A DNA stretch of 64,000 bases from Brevibacterium epidermidis NBRC 14811 (GCF_001570805.1 NZ_BCSJ01000015.1:372001-436000), one strand, 5' to 3'; positions 53,976 through 63,313 are shown, numbered from the stretch's first letter. Numbers and translations: made by a program. The notes: generated by a model not told the origin, from the letters alone.

Positions 53976-54041
53976 CCGACTGGTTCAAAGTGCACGCGCA
54001 GCGAATTGCGGCTATGCGCCTGCACTTTGAGCCAGTCGGTG
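53976..54041. repeat. 66-bp palindromic element
   Basis: Arms of 20 nt pair with one wobble pair: ACCGACTGGTTCAAAGTGCA (53976) and TGCACTTTGAGCCAGTCGGT (54022). The interior contains a further GCGCA/TGCGC stem. It sits between the first hairpin and the acyl-CoA dehydrogenase stop. It may be that gene's terminator or a palindromic repeat element. Confidence 0.7.
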
Positions 54042-54078
54042 AGTCGCTCGGCGCTCAGCTGCGCGTTGGCGATGTCGC

Positions 54079-55278
54079 TCAGTTGGCGAAGGCGTTGATT
54101 CCGGTCATCGTCCGACCCAGGGTCAGCTGATGCACCTCGTGCGTGCCTTCGTAGGTGAGCACGGTCTCGAGGTTGACCGCGTGACGCAGCGGCGGGTACT
54201 CGCTCGTGATGCCCGAACCGCCGAACAGGGCGCGCAGGTCGCGGCACACGTTCATCGCGGTGTCGACGTTGACCATCTTGCCCAGGCTGATCTGCTCCGG
54301 ACGCACACCCTTCTCCGAATCCTTGAGCTTGCCCAGGTGAGCGGCGAGCAGAGTGATCTGCGAGTACTGGCCGAAGGCCTTGGCCAGCTTCTGCTGAGTG
54401 ATCTGGAACGACGCCAACGGACGATCGAACTGGACGCGGGTTCCGGTGTACTCCAGCGCCGACAGCAGCGCATCGCGAGCGGCCCCGGTGACACCGAAGA
54501 CGATTCCGTAGCGGGCCTCGGACAGGCAGGACAGCGGGCCCTTGAGTCCCTTAGCCTTTGGCAGCATCGCATCCTCGGGCAGGCGAACGTTGTCGAGGAC
54601 GATCTCACCGGTGATCGAGGCGCGCAGCGAGATCTTGCGGTGGATCTCCGGGGTCTGCACACCCTCGGTGTTCGAGGGGACGACGAAGCCGCGGACGACG
54701 TTTTTGCCCTTGTCATCGACCTCTTCGGTCTTGGCCCACACGACCATGACGTCGGAGACCGGGGAGTTCGTGATCCACATCTTCGCGCCGTTGAGGATCC
54801 AGTCGGATCCGTCCTTCTTCGCGGTCGTCTTCATACCCGACGGGTCGGAGCCGACATCGGGTTCGGTCAGACCGAAGCAGCCGATGGCCTTGCCGGCGGC
54901 CATCTTCGGCAGCCATTCTTCCTTCTGTGCTTCCGATCCCCAGTGGTGGATGGCGAACATCGCCAGCGAACCCTGCACGGACACGAGCGAACGCAGTCCG
55001 GAGTCGACGGCTTCGAGCTCGCGGCAGGCCAGTCCGTACTGAGTCGCGGTCGATCCGCCGCAGCCGTAGCCGTCGAGGTGCATACCCAGCAGACCGAGTT
55101 CGCCGAGTCCTTCGGCCAGTTCGCGGGCGGGGATGGTGGCGTCGAGGAAGTAGTCGCCGATCTTCTCACGGACGTTCTCGTCCAGCCACTTCTTCACGAT
55201 CGATGCGAATTCGAGGTCATCGGGTTCGAAGACCGAATCCAGTCCAAGAATGTCGTCAGGGCTCAGCGTCTTGCTCAT
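54079..55278 (-). CDS. Acyl-CoA dehydrogenase, glutaryl-CoA dehydrogenase-like
   Basis: The protein (about 399 aa) is an FAD acyl-CoA dehydrogenase. Features typical of glutaryl-CoA dehydrogenase are DSGLRSLVSVQGSLAMF (with the substrate Arg), WITNSPVSDVMVVWAKT and the catalytic Glu in TYEGTHEVHQLTLGR. That enzyme makes crotonyl-CoA in lysine and tryptophan breakdown. ATG 55278 has GAAAGAG 6 nt before it; starts up to 30 nt upstream exist. It has no pathway partners in this window and lies on the opposite strand to its neighbours. Confidence 0.88.
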   Translation of the reverse strand: MSKTLSPDDILGLDSVFEPDDLEFASIVKKWLDENVREKIGDYFLDATIPARELAEGLGELGLLGMHLDGYGCGGSTATQYGLACRELEAVDSGLRSLVSVQGSLAMFAIHHWGSEAQKEEWLPKMAAGKAIGCFGLTEPDVGSDPSGMKTTAKKDGSDWILNGAKMWITNSPVSDVMVVWAKTEEVDDKGKNVVRGFVVPSNTEGVQTPEIHRKISLRASITGEIVLDNVRLPEDAMLPKAKGLKGPLSCLSEARYGIVFGVTGAARDALLSALEYTGTRVQFDRPLASFQITQQKLAKAFGQYSQITLLAAHLGKLKDSEKGVRPEQISLGKMVNVDTAMNVCRDLRALFGGSGITSEYPPLRHAVNLETVLTYEGTHEVHQLTLGRTMTGINAFAN

Positions 55279-55434
55279 ATCCATCTCTTTCGCCATTGAT
55301 TTCTTCATTCACAGTTTTACCGGGACACGGTGGAGGGTCGGTGTCCCGAAGCGCTTCTGATGACCAGGTCCGTCGGGCGACACACGACTTCGTGTCGAGT
55401 CATTTCCCAGAGAACTTTGGCATCATCGGTTGGC

Positions 55435-56652
55435 GTGAGTAAACGTGGTTTCATTGTAGTCGGCTCAACTGGTTCGGTCGGCACCCAGGCCCTTGATGTC
55501 CTTGCCGAACACCGGGACGAACACGCGGTGATCGGCTTGGCCGCCGGGTCCCAGCTCGACCTGCTGCTCGAACAGGCCCTCGACTTCCACGTCGCGGTCA
55601 TCGGGCTCACGACCCCACCTGCCGGCGGCGAGGCCGCGGTGCGTGCGCGACTGAGAGAGTTGGCTGCCGAGCGGGGGATCGCCGATCCCGTCGAAACCAT
55701 CCACCTCGGGGACAACGCCGCCGAGGCGGTCGCGGGCTTGGCCGCGGACATGGTCCTCAACGCGATCACCGGTGCCGCCGGACTCGGCGCCACCCTGGCG
55801 GCTCTCGAACGCGGCACGGATGTGGCTCTGGCGAACAAGGAATCCCTCATCATCGGCGGATCCATCGTCCTCGACGCCGCTCGTGCCTCCGGGGCCCAAC
55901 TGGTGCCCGTCGACAGCGAGCACTCCGCCATCGCCCAGGCGCTGCGCGCCGGCACACACGGCGAAGTCAGCAAACTCATCATCACCGCTTCGGGCGGTCC
56001 CTTCCGCGGAATGACCCGCGACGCCCTGCGCAGGGTCACTCCCGCCCAAGCACTCAACCATCCCACCTGGTCGATGGGATCGATGATCACCATCAACTCC
56101 GCGACCCTGGTCAACAAAGGCCTCGAAGTCATCGAAGCCCACCTGCTCTTCGACATCGACTTCGACCACATCGAAGTCGTCGTGCACCCACAGTCGCAGA
56201 TCCATTCGATGGTCGAGTTCACCGATGCCTCGACGATTGCCCAGATTTCCCCACCCGACATGCGTCTGCCGATCTCCTATGCTTTGGGCACTCAGGACGA
56301 TGGAACGACGAGGCGTCTGACCTCGGGCGCTGTCCCGCACAATTGGGGACAGCCCATGCACTGGTCGTTCGAACCGGTCAACCATCTCGCCTTTCCCGCG
56401 CTCGGACTGGCCATCGACGCCGGTAAGAAGGGCCGCAGCTATCCCGCGGTGCTCAACGCCGCCAATGAGGAACTCGTCTCCGCGTTCATCGCCGGTGACA
56501 TCGCGTTCACCGGAATCGACAAGGGACTGGCCCGGGCACTGGCCGCTCATGAACCGGCGGCTGAACACACGGTGGAGACCGTGCTGGCCGCCGACGCCTG
56601 GGCGAGGGACTTCGCTCGCGCCGATGTTGCCGAACAGAACGGGGGCCGCTGA
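55435..56652 (+). CDS. dxr: 1-deoxy-D-xylulose-5-phosphate reductoisomerase
   Basis: Dxr converts DXP to MEP, first committed step of the non-mevalonate isoprenoid pathway; target of fosmidomycin. The 405-aa protein has the NADPH motif GSTGSVGTQ, ANKESLIIGG, VDSEHSAIAQ and TASGGPFRGM. Start GTG 55435 gives VSKRGFIVVGSTGSVG. There is no strong ribosome site. rseP begins within its stop (TGATG). ispG of the same pathway lies 3.3 kb downstream. Confidence 0.96.
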   Translation: MSKRGFIVVGSTGSVGTQALDVLAEHRDEHAVIGLAAGSQLDLLLEQALDFHVAVIGLTTPPAGGEAAVRARLRELAAERGIADPVETIHLGDNAAEAVAGLAADMVLNAITGAAGLGATLAALERGTDVALANKESLIIGGSIVLDAARASGAQLVPVDSEHSAIAQALRAGTHGEVSKLIITASGGPFRGMTRDALRRVTPAQALNHPTWSMGSMITINSATLVNKGLEVIEAHLLFDIDFDHIEVVVHPQSQIHSMVEFTDASTIAQISPPDMRLPISYALGTQDDGTTRRLTSGAVPHNWGQPMHWSFEPVNHLAFPALGLAIDAGKKGRSYPAVLNAANEELVSAFIAGDIAFTGIDKGLARALAAHEPAAEHTVETVLAADAWARDFARADVAEQNGGR

Positions 56653-58205
56653 TGACAGTTGTGCTCTACATCGTCGGGATCGTCCTGTTCCTCATCGGCA
56701 TCTCGATCTCGATTGCGCTGCACGAACTCGGACACCTCACTCCGGCGAAGAAGTTCGGGGTGAAAGTCACGCACTATATGGTCGGCTTCGGACCGACCCT
56801 GTTCTCCTTCCGCCGCGGTGAGACCGAGTACGGCATCAAAGCGTTCCCGCTGGGCGGGTTCATCGCGATGCCGGGAATGTATCCGCCCGAGGAGGCGACG
56901 AAGTCGCGCCATGAGGGAACCGTCGCGGTACAGAACGGCGGCGCCGCCGGCGGCGTCGTCGACGGCGGGGTCGACGAAACGACGGGCCGCCTCGGCGAAC
57001 CGGGCGCCGCACTCGGCTCAGCTGACGATGTCACGGAGGGCCGCCTCGGTGAGGGGATGGATGACGGTGATGCCGCTCCGCTGCGCCGGGACCGGAAGAA
57101 GCGGAAGGGGCGGCTGTTCGAGGACACGATGGCCGATGCCCGGGAGTTCTCGAATCAGGAGATCGAGCCGGGTGAGGAGCACCGGACGTTCTATGCGCTC
57201 AGCGTGCCCAAACGGCTCGTCGTCATGTTCTCCGGTCCCTTGGTCAATCTCGTCCTGGGCATCCTCATCATGGGGATCTCGCTGCTGGGCATCGGCGTGA
57301 TCACGCCGACGACGACCGTCCAGACCGTCGTCGAATGTGCCGTGCCCGCCTCGGAAGCCGCGCAGCGTCCCGCCTCGGAGCAGAACACCTGCCGCGACGA
57401 CGATCAGCTCACTCCCGCGTGGGAGGCCGGGATCAAACCGGGTGACGAGATCACCGCGATCGCCGGAACCGAGACGAAGGACTGGGACCAGCTGTCCTCG
57501 GTCATCAAGGATCATGCCGGTGAGCGCGTCGATGTCGATTTCATCCGCGACGGCAAGGCTCAGACGGTGACGGTGCCGATCATCGCCACCGAACGGCCGA
57601 AGGTCGACGAGAACGGCAAGGCCCTGCTCAAGCCGGACGGGAGCCCGCAGACCGAGACCCAGGGATTCTTCGGCGTCGGACCCGTGCAGGAACGTCAGTC
57701 CCTGCCGCTCGGGGAGTTCCCCGGTGCCGTGTGGGACCAGGTGAGCGGTGTCTTCCACGCAATCATCACTCTGCCGGTCAAACTCGTCGACATCGGCGAG
57801 GTGGCCATCGGTACGAAGGACCGCGACGCCGAAGGACTCGTCGGCATGGTCGGCGTCGGACGCATCGCCGGTGAGATCGTATCCACCGACCAGATCGACG
57901 TCGTCGATAAGGCACAGATGGGGCTGGGCATGCTCGGCTCGCTCAACATCTTCCTCTTCGCGTTCAACATGATCCCGCTGCTGCCCCTCGACGGCGGACA
58001 CATCGCCGTGGGCCTCTACGAAGGTGCGCGCCGCCGCATCAACCGGTGGCGCGGACGCGGACTCGTCGGTCCATTCGACACGGCGAAGCTGCTGCCGCTG
58101 ACGTATGTGTGCATCGGCCTGATGCTGTGCATGACGGCGCTGCTCGTCTACGTCGACCTCGTCAAACCCATCACCCTCGACGCGATCTTCAACTCCGGGG
58201 GTTAG
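56652..58205 (+). CDS. rseP: RIP metalloprotease RseP-like (site-2 protease)
   Basis: The 517-aa membrane protease cuts transmembrane substrates such as anti-sigma factors. The zinc motif HELGH is H24-E25...H28 in the first membrane helix; a PDZ domain lies in the middle (about 225-330, WEAGIKPGDEITAIAGTE); the second metal motif is PLLPLDGGHI. Between helix 1 and the PDZ domain there is a low-complexity insert (about residues 88-160) with two GRLGE repeats encoded by GCCGCCTCGGYGA. It is coupled to dxr; dxr-rseP-ispG order is conserved. Confidence 0.92.
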   Translation: MTVVLYIVGIVLFLIGISISIALHELGHLTPAKKFGVKVTHYMVGFGPTLFSFRRGETEYGIKAFPLGGFIAMPGMYPPEEATKSRHEGTVAVQNGGAAGGVVDGGVDETTGRLGEPGAALGSADDVTEGRLGEGMDDGDAAPLRRDRKKRKGRLFEDTMADAREFSNQEIEPGEEHRTFYALSVPKRLVVMFSGPLVNLVLGILIMGISLLGIGVITPTTTVQTVVECAVPASEAAQRPASEQNTCRDDDQLTPAWEAGIKPGDEITAIAGTETKDWDQLSSVIKDHAGERVDVDFIRDGKAQTVTVPIIATERPKVDENGKALLKPDGSPQTETQGFFGVGPVQERQSLPLGEFPGAVWDQVSGVFHAIITLPVKLVDIGEVAIGTKDRDAEGLVGMVGVGRIAGEIVSTDQIDVVDKAQMGLGMLGSLNIFLFAFNMIPLLPLDGGHIAVGLYEGARRRINRWRGRGLVGPFDTAKLLPLTYVCIGLMLCMTALLVYVDLVKPITLDAIFNSGG

Positions 58206-58288
58206 GCTCCGGCTGGTAGGAGAGGCGCGGCCGCGCGGGCGGCTAGCAGATGACGCGGGCGACTGATCAGGTCCATAGGCACCTGGGC

Positions 58289-59689
58289 TCAGCGGCTGAG
58301 GGTGATCGCCTGCACCTCGCCGAGGTGATTGAGCCCGACCGTGATCGTGGACTTCGCATCTGCTGTACCCGGAACCGTGACGATCCCGCGCAGTGGGGAG
58401 ACCATCGCCAGGTCCGCCTCGGTGAAGGGACGGTCGAGCTGCTTCTCCGCCCGCCACCGGGCGAAGCGCTCCCGCCTCTCATCGCGGGGTTCGTCGAGGT
58501 CCATGTTCATCGAGAAGATCGCCTCGGCGACGGTGTCGTCGAAGTCAATGACAAAGTTCGCCGCAGTCATCACGGTGTCGATCTGGGCTTGGGCCGCAGG
58601 GTAGCGGGGCACCGGCGCCGAGGTGGTCGTTCGAGTGACTGCGACATCGTCACGTCCTGTGGCCGCCGCCCACCCGTGATCGAGTGCGTCCTGGACGACG
58701 CGCTGCGCCGGATAGTACGTCGTGTTGCCGAGGACAACGATGCTCACCCCGAGATCGGGGAACCACCGCATATGTGAGCCGTACCCGGGATAGCCGCCGG
58801 AATGGCAGACGACGCGGCCGAAACGCGTGTCCAGACGTGTCTCGAGCCCGTATCCGTAGCTGAGCGTCTCCGCGTGATGGTCGCTCTTCTGGATCTCCAT
58901 GGTCCGTCGCGGTTGCTGGTTGTCGGCGAGGATCCGCGACCGGGAACCGGGAGCGTAGGAGTCCAAGCGTTCGAGGGCGTCGAGATGCGCGTCCATCCAT
59001 GTGCCGATGTCGTTGACGGTGGAGATGACCCCGCCGATGGGGGAGAAGACACCGGGACCGGTGAGTTCGGCCGGGTGGAGGCCGCCGTTCAGATCGACGC
59101 GGTGGCCGGGCGCCAGGTCCGGGAAATCGGTGAAGTTGAAACCGGTGCGCTCCATCCCGAGAGGAGAGAGGACCTCAGCGGAGACGATCTCGGTAAACGT
59201 CCGGCCCGTGACCGCCTCGGCGACCATGCCCAGCAGCGCATAACCGAGGTTCGAATACTCATAGCCGGTGTCGGACGGTGCGCAGGCGATCGCGCCTCTG
59301 TGCAGCCAGTCGGCGAGCTCGGCCGGAGTCATCGCCTCCATCCTGTCCGCCCAGGGGTCGTCCTTCGTGAAACCGGTGCTCATCGTCAGGGCCTGTCGGC
59401 AGGTGCGGTCGGCGATCGAGGTGTCAGCGATCTCCGGGAGCAGTTCGCCGAACGGTGCGTCGAGATCGAGTCCGTCCGCGGCGAGGAACCCTATGGCTGC
59501 GGCAGTGAAGGACTTCGTCATCGAAGCGATCCGGTACGGAACGTTGGCGTTCACGGCTCGGTCGGGGCCGCCTCGGCGAAAGAGTCCCCAAGCCAGGGCC
59601 CCACCCTGGTCGTCGAGCTTCCGTGCCTCGGCATCGAGAACTGCGGCCATCGCCTCGATATCGGGTTCGACGAATCCGGGTGTGCTCAC
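58289..59689 (-). CDS. Serine hydrolase, beta-lactamase (class C-like) fold
   Basis: This 466-aa protein of the serine beta-lactamase/PBP family has the nucleophile motif SMTK (in RIASMTKSFTAAAIGF) and the tyrosine motif YSN (in YEYSNLGYALLGMVAE); a third HSGG-type motif is CHSGGYPGYGS. There is no signal peptide, so it may be a cytoplasmic esterase or peptidase. The C-terminal 110 residues form an extra domain. GTG 59689 is preferred over ATG 59716 because AAGGAG lies 9 nt before it, inside the longer frame. It reads against its neighbours, between rseP and ispG. Confidence 0.85.
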   Translation of the reverse strand: MSTPGFVEPDIEAMAAVLDAEARKLDDQGGALAWGLFRRGGPDRAVNANVPYRIASMTKSFTAAAIGFLAADGLDLDAPFGELLPEIADTSIADRTCRQALTMSTGFTKDDPWADRMEAMTPAELADWLHRGAIACAPSDTGYEYSNLGYALLGMVAEAVTGRTFTEIVSAEVLSPLGMERTGFNFTDFPDLAPGHRVDLNGGLHPAELTGPGVFSPIGGVISTVNDIGTWMDAHLDALERLDSYAPGSRSRILADNQQPRRTMEIQKSDHHAETLSYGYGLETRLDTRFGRVVCHSGGYPGYGSHMRWFPDLGVSIVVLGNTTYYPAQRVVQDALDHGWAAATGRDDVAVTRTTTSAPVPRYPAAQAQIDTVMTAANFVIDFDDTVAEAIFSMNMDLDEPRDERRERFARWRAEKQLDRPFTEADLAMVSPLRGIVTVPGTADAKSTITVGLNHLGEVQAITLSR

Positions 59690-59940
59690 AGGCGCGCTCC
59701 TTCGTGCAGACTTCACGTCACCATCACACTACCGTCGGCCGGTGACACGGGCGGCGGGGCTGGTGGGGCGCGTCGGCGGTGCGGGTAGGACCGTGGTTGG
59801 GCTCGGGTTGCGTTCTGCGGACGGACAGTCGTGTGTCAGTGGGAGGTCCTACAATGGTGATGGTTCGCACAATCCGGGTCCCGCATCGGCGCCGGCTCGG
59901 ACATTGTGGCTGGTCACCAGCCCGACTGAAGGGATCCTTC

Positions 59941-61104
59941 GTGACATCGGTCAATCTTGGAATGCCCGCCCCACCGCCTCCCGTGCTTGCTCCGCGGAGG
60001 AAGACGAGGCAGATCAACGTCGGAAAAGTCGGGGTCGGATCCGATTCCCCGGTGAGCGTGCAGTCGATGACGACGACGCAGACGACGGACATCAACGGGA
60101 CTCTGCAGCAGATCGCCGAACTCACTGCCGCCGGCTGCGATATCGTTCGCGTGGCCTGCCCGACCGCCGACGACGCAGCTGCCCTGCCGATCATCGCCGG
60201 CAAATCCCAGATCCCTGTCATCGCCGATATCCACTTCCAACCCAAATACGTATTCGCCGCCATTGACGCCGGTTGCGCGGGAGTGCGCGTCAACCCCGGA
60301 AACATCCGCAAATTCGACGATCAGGTCAAAGAGATATCGAAAGCTGCGGCCGAGGCGGGCGTATCCATCCGCATCGGCGTCAACGCCGGCTCTCTCGACA
60401 AACGGCTGATGGAGAAGTACGGGAGGGCCACGCCAGAAGCGCTCGTCGAGTCCGCGCTGTGGGAGGCGTCCCTGTTCGAAGTGCACGGATTCTATGACTT
60501 CAAGATCTCCGTCAAACACCATGACCCGGTGATCATGGTCCGCGCTTATGAGCTGCTGGCCGAGCGCGGTGATTGGCCGCTTCACCTCGGGGTCACCGAG
60601 GCGGGGCCCGCTTTCCAGGGCACGATCAAATCTGCCACGGCGTTCGGTCACCTCCTGGCCGAGGGGATCGGGGATACCATCCGGGTGTCGCTGTCCGCGC
60701 CTCCCGCCGAGGAGGTCAAGGTCGGCAACCAGATCCTCGAATCTCTCAACCTGCGCCCCCGGAAGCTCGAGATCGTCTCCTGCCCGTCCTGCGGACGCGC
60801 GCAGGTCGACGTGTACACGCTCGCCGAACGCGTCACCGAAGGCCTCGAAGGCATGGAGGTGCCGCTGCGTGTGGCCGTCATGGGGTGCGTCGTCAACGGC
60901 CCCGGTGAGGCCCGCGACGCCGACCTCGGCGTGGCCAGCGGCAACGGCAAGGGCCAGATCTTCGTCAAGGGCGAAGTCATCCGAACCGTGCCCGAATCCG
61001 AGATCGTCGAGACCCTCATCCATGAGGCCAACCGCATCGCCGAGGAGGCAGCGGGGCAGCCATCCGGTGCTGCGTCGGGGCCGCCTGAAGTCACCGTGGG
61101 GTAG
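59941..61104 (+). CDS. ispG: 4-hydroxy-3-methylbut-2-en-1-yl diphosphate synthase (flavodoxin)
   Basis: IspG (GcpE) converts MEcPP to HMBPP using a [4Fe-4S] cluster. Ligands are in [11 protein letters not shown] and [24 protein letters not shown] and [10 protein letters not shown] mark the TIM barrel. The 387-aa form starts at GTG 59941 with AAGGGATC before it. A C-terminal Ala/Gly/Pro tail of about 15 residues is present. It is transcribed apart from dxr-rseP because of the inserted hydrolase gene. Confidence 0.96.
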   Translation: MTSVNLGMPAPPPPVLAPRRKTRQINVGKVGVGSDSPVSVQSMTTTQTTDINGTLQQIAELTAAGCDIVRVACPTADDAAALPIIAGKSQIPVIADIHFQPKYVFAAIDAGCAGVRVNPGNIRKFDDQVKEISKAAAEAGVSIRIGVNAGSLDKRLMEKYGRATPEALVESALWEASLFEVHGFYDFKISVKHHDPVIMVRAYELLAERGDWPLHLGVTEAGPAFQGTIKSATAFGHLLAEGIGDTIRVSLSAPPAEEVKVGNQILESLNLRPRKLEIVSCPSCGRAQVDVYTLAERVTEGLEGMEVPLRVAVMGCVVNGPGEARDADLGVASGNGKGQIFVKGEVIRTVPESEIVETLIHEANRIAEEAAGQPSGAASGPPEVTVG

Positions 61105-61185
61105 GTGCGATACCTTGTGAGGACGAACAGATACATGGTCCAGTCATTGGCCCATGCTGACGGCTGAGAAAGAGTTCAGGGGCAC

Positions 61186-62067
61186 ATGGCGCTGAGGATC
61201 GCACGACTGGAACATCAGCACACTCGGTGGCTGACGGACCTGCTTGCGCGCAACCCCTGCGAGAACGTCTACCTCATCTCCCTGCTCGAAGTCACCGGCA
61301 CAGCCCGATTGGGTTCCCCGGCCGGCACTCTGTACGGAATCTTCGACAGTGACCGACCCGTCGCCGCCTACTGGGTGGGCGGCAACATCATCCCGGTTGC
61401 GGCGACCCCGGGGACGAACGAGGTGCTCGCCCGCAAACTCAATGCCGACGGACGCGTGTCCTGCTCACTCATCGGCAGCCGGTCCGTCATCCTCGACCTG
61501 CAGCAGCGACTCAATTGGGGCCAGCCGCGCGGGGTGCGTGAACGGCAGCCGCTGCTGGCCATCAGCTCCGACCCGCTGGTCACCCCCGACGAACATGTGC
61601 ACCGGGTGACCCTCGACGAGCTCGGTGCAGTGTTTCCCGCCAGCGTCGACATGTTCACCAAAGAGGTCGGATTCTCACCGATCGAGGACGGCACCGCCGG
61701 ATACCTGTCGCGGGTGCGCGGAATCATCCGCGGCAAGAACTGCTATGCCCGGATCTCGTCGACCCTGCCCCAGGGAGGCCCGGTGCCCCGCTGGCCGGCC
61801 ACCGAGCAGGACGAACAAGTGCTGTTCAAGGCCGATATCGGCATCCGTGCTCGCCGCATCGTCCAGGTCCAAGGAGTGTGGGTCCACCCCGAAGTGCGCA
61901 ATCAGGGCCTCGGAGCCGCGGGCATGGCCGCAGTCGTCCAACGCACCCGCGATAAGGGGCATTCCACCGTGAGCCTGTACGCCAATGACTACAACGAAAC
62001 GGCGCTGCGCATGTACGCCCGCGTCGGCTTCGAACAGGTCGGCACCTTCGCTACCGTCATGTACTGA
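61186..62067 (+). CDS. GNAT-family N-acetyltransferase with DUF4081-like N-terminal domain
   Basis: The 293-aa protein combines an N-terminal domain typical of the actinobacterial GNAT proteins next to ispG (ARNPCENVYLISLLEV) with a C-terminal GNAT fold: VQGVWVHPEVRNQGLGAAGM binds acetyl-CoA, and SLYANDYNETALRMYARVGF is motif B. Substrate unknown. It lies 81 nt after ispG in the same orientation, matching relatives. Confidence 0.88.
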   Translation: MALRIARLEHQHTRWLTDLLARNPCENVYLISLLEVTGTARLGSPAGTLYGIFDSDRPVAAYWVGGNIIPVAATPGTNEVLARKLNADGRVSCSLIGSRSVILDLQQRLNWGQPRGVRERQPLLAISSDPLVTPDEHVHRVTLDELGAVFPASVDMFTKEVGFSPIEDGTAGYLSRVRGIIRGKNCYARISSTLPQGGPVPRWPATEQDEQVLFKADIGIRARRIVQVQGVWVHPEVRNQGLGAAGMAAVVQRTRDKGHSTVSLYANDYNETALRMYARVGFEQVGTFATVMY

Positions 62068-62097
62068 GCCTTCGGCGGATACTGAGCCGCCAGCGGA

Positions 62098-62514
62098 TCA
62101 GCCGCGGCGATTGCGTGACTGGGGCTTGGCCATATCGCCGAGGAACTTCTCCATCTCCCGACGGTCCTTCTTCGTCGGACGTCCCAATCCTTTGTCACGC
62201 CTGGGAACGAACCCGCGCAGCGCAGGGTCGGGCGGGGGAGTGAGGTCCTCGTAGCACTGGACGGCGATAGAGGCCTGCATCCGGGTGGGGATGAAACCGG
62301 TGATCTTCCAGATGAACTCGGATCCGGCTTTGCGCACCCGTACCTCTTGGCCGATCGTCACCTTCTGCGCGGCCTTGACGCGCTGACCGTCGACCTGCAC
62401 ATGCCCGCCGCGGCAGGCCTGAGTGGCGAGGTTGCGGGTCTTGAACATCCGCGTCGTCCACAGCCACACGTCGACGCGCATGTGTTTGGCCGCGTCTCGG
62501 TTGATCTCGGTCAT
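62098..62514 (-). CDS. S4-domain RNA-binding protein (Hsp15-like)
   Basis: The 138-aa protein has an S4 RNA-binding motif: MRVDVWLWTTRMFKTRNLAT, ACRGGHVQVDGQRVKAAQKV and IGQEVRVR. HslR/Hsp15 of this type binds 50S subunits carrying stalled nascent chains. The ATG at 62514 follows GGGAGTGAG. It begins 1 nt after the Nudix gene stop, so the two form an operon. Confidence 0.88.
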   Translation of the reverse strand: MTEINRDAAKHMRVDVWLWTTRMFKTRNLATQACRGGHVQVDGQRVKAAQKVTIGQEVRVRKAGSEFIWKITGFIPTRMQASIAVQCYEDLTPPPDPALRGFVPRRDKGLGRPTKKDRREMEKFLGDMAKPQSRNRRG

Positions 62515-62515
62515 C

Positions 62516-63313
62516 TCACTCCCGTCGTGGCCCTTCGGGCACCTGGATCCGGGTGTCGGCACGCAGCGCCAGAGCCGAGCGCCTCGTGAAAGTCTGGGCG
62601 GGACGACCTCGTCCCTGACTGACGGCCTCCCCAGTGGGATCGAGCAGCGGCAGCATAGTGCGGCGGAACGTATCGGCCTGCAGGCTCTCCCCGGCGACGA
62701 TCTCGTGGAGTTCGCGCAGCTGCCGCAGGGAGAATTCCTTCTCCAACAGCCCGAACGGATCCGGGGTGCGTTCGTGGAAAGCCCGCAGCCGGTGCACGGC
62801 TACCCGCACGATTTCCTGATGTTCGGCACTGAGCTCGTGGACGTCGTGGACGGGCACGAGCTTGCGCCAGTGGACGGGGGAGTCCGGGTGGTCGGAATCC
62901 GACTCCGGCAGGTCAGCGTCGGTCGCCTCGGGGACGGCCGCCTCGGTGGGGGTGTCTTCCGTACCCTGCCCGCTAGGGCTGTCATCCTCGGCGAGTCCGA
63001 CATCGGCGGCGGAGAGCACATCGAGGTGGGCCACGGAGATCACCCAACCGCGATCATCACGGTCGGGCTGGTCGAACACATGCAGCTGGACGGGGGCGCG
63101 GTCGACCAGGCGGGCCTTCTCGCGCAGGCAGCGGGCGACCGCCTCGGCGAGGCGTTCCTGCGGACGCAGGATCGACCCAGGCAGCTGCCACACTCCATCG
63201 CCGGGATGGGTCATGAGAACATGCAGGCCACGGCCGGGCACGGGGCAGAGGACCGCGGTGTCGACCGCGACCGAGGGCCGCGGGAACTGCGTGAGTTGGC
63301 TGGGATCAGGCAT
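62516..63313 (-). CDS. Nudix-domain regulator, NrtR-like
   Basis: The 265-aa protein has an N-terminal Nudix fold (about 10-130; VDTAVLCPVPGRGLHVLM, DGVWQLPG) and a C-terminal winged-helix-like region (about 185-255; EFSLRQLRELHEIVAGESL, then FRRTMLPL) as in NrtR regulators of NAD metabolism. The Nudix box is degenerate: instead of REUXEE it reads RCLREK, so catalysis is unlikely and ligand sensing (ADP-ribose) more likely. An acidic insert (about 140-165) is present. ATG 63313 gives MPDPSQLTQFPRP. It is divergent from proS. Confidence 0.75.
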   Translation of the reverse strand: MPDPSQLTQFPRPSVAVDTAVLCPVPGRGLHVLMTHPGDGVWQLPGSILRPQERLAEAVARCLREKARLVDRAPVQLHVFDQPDRDDRGWVISVAHLDVLSAADVGLAEDDSPSGQGTEDTPTEAAVPEATDADLPESDSDHPDSPVHWRKLVPVHDVHELSAEHQEIVRVAVHRLRAFHERTPDPFGLLEKEFSLRQLRELHEIVAGESLQADTFRRTMLPLLDPTGEAVSQGRGRPAQTFTRRSALALRADTRIQVPEGPRRE

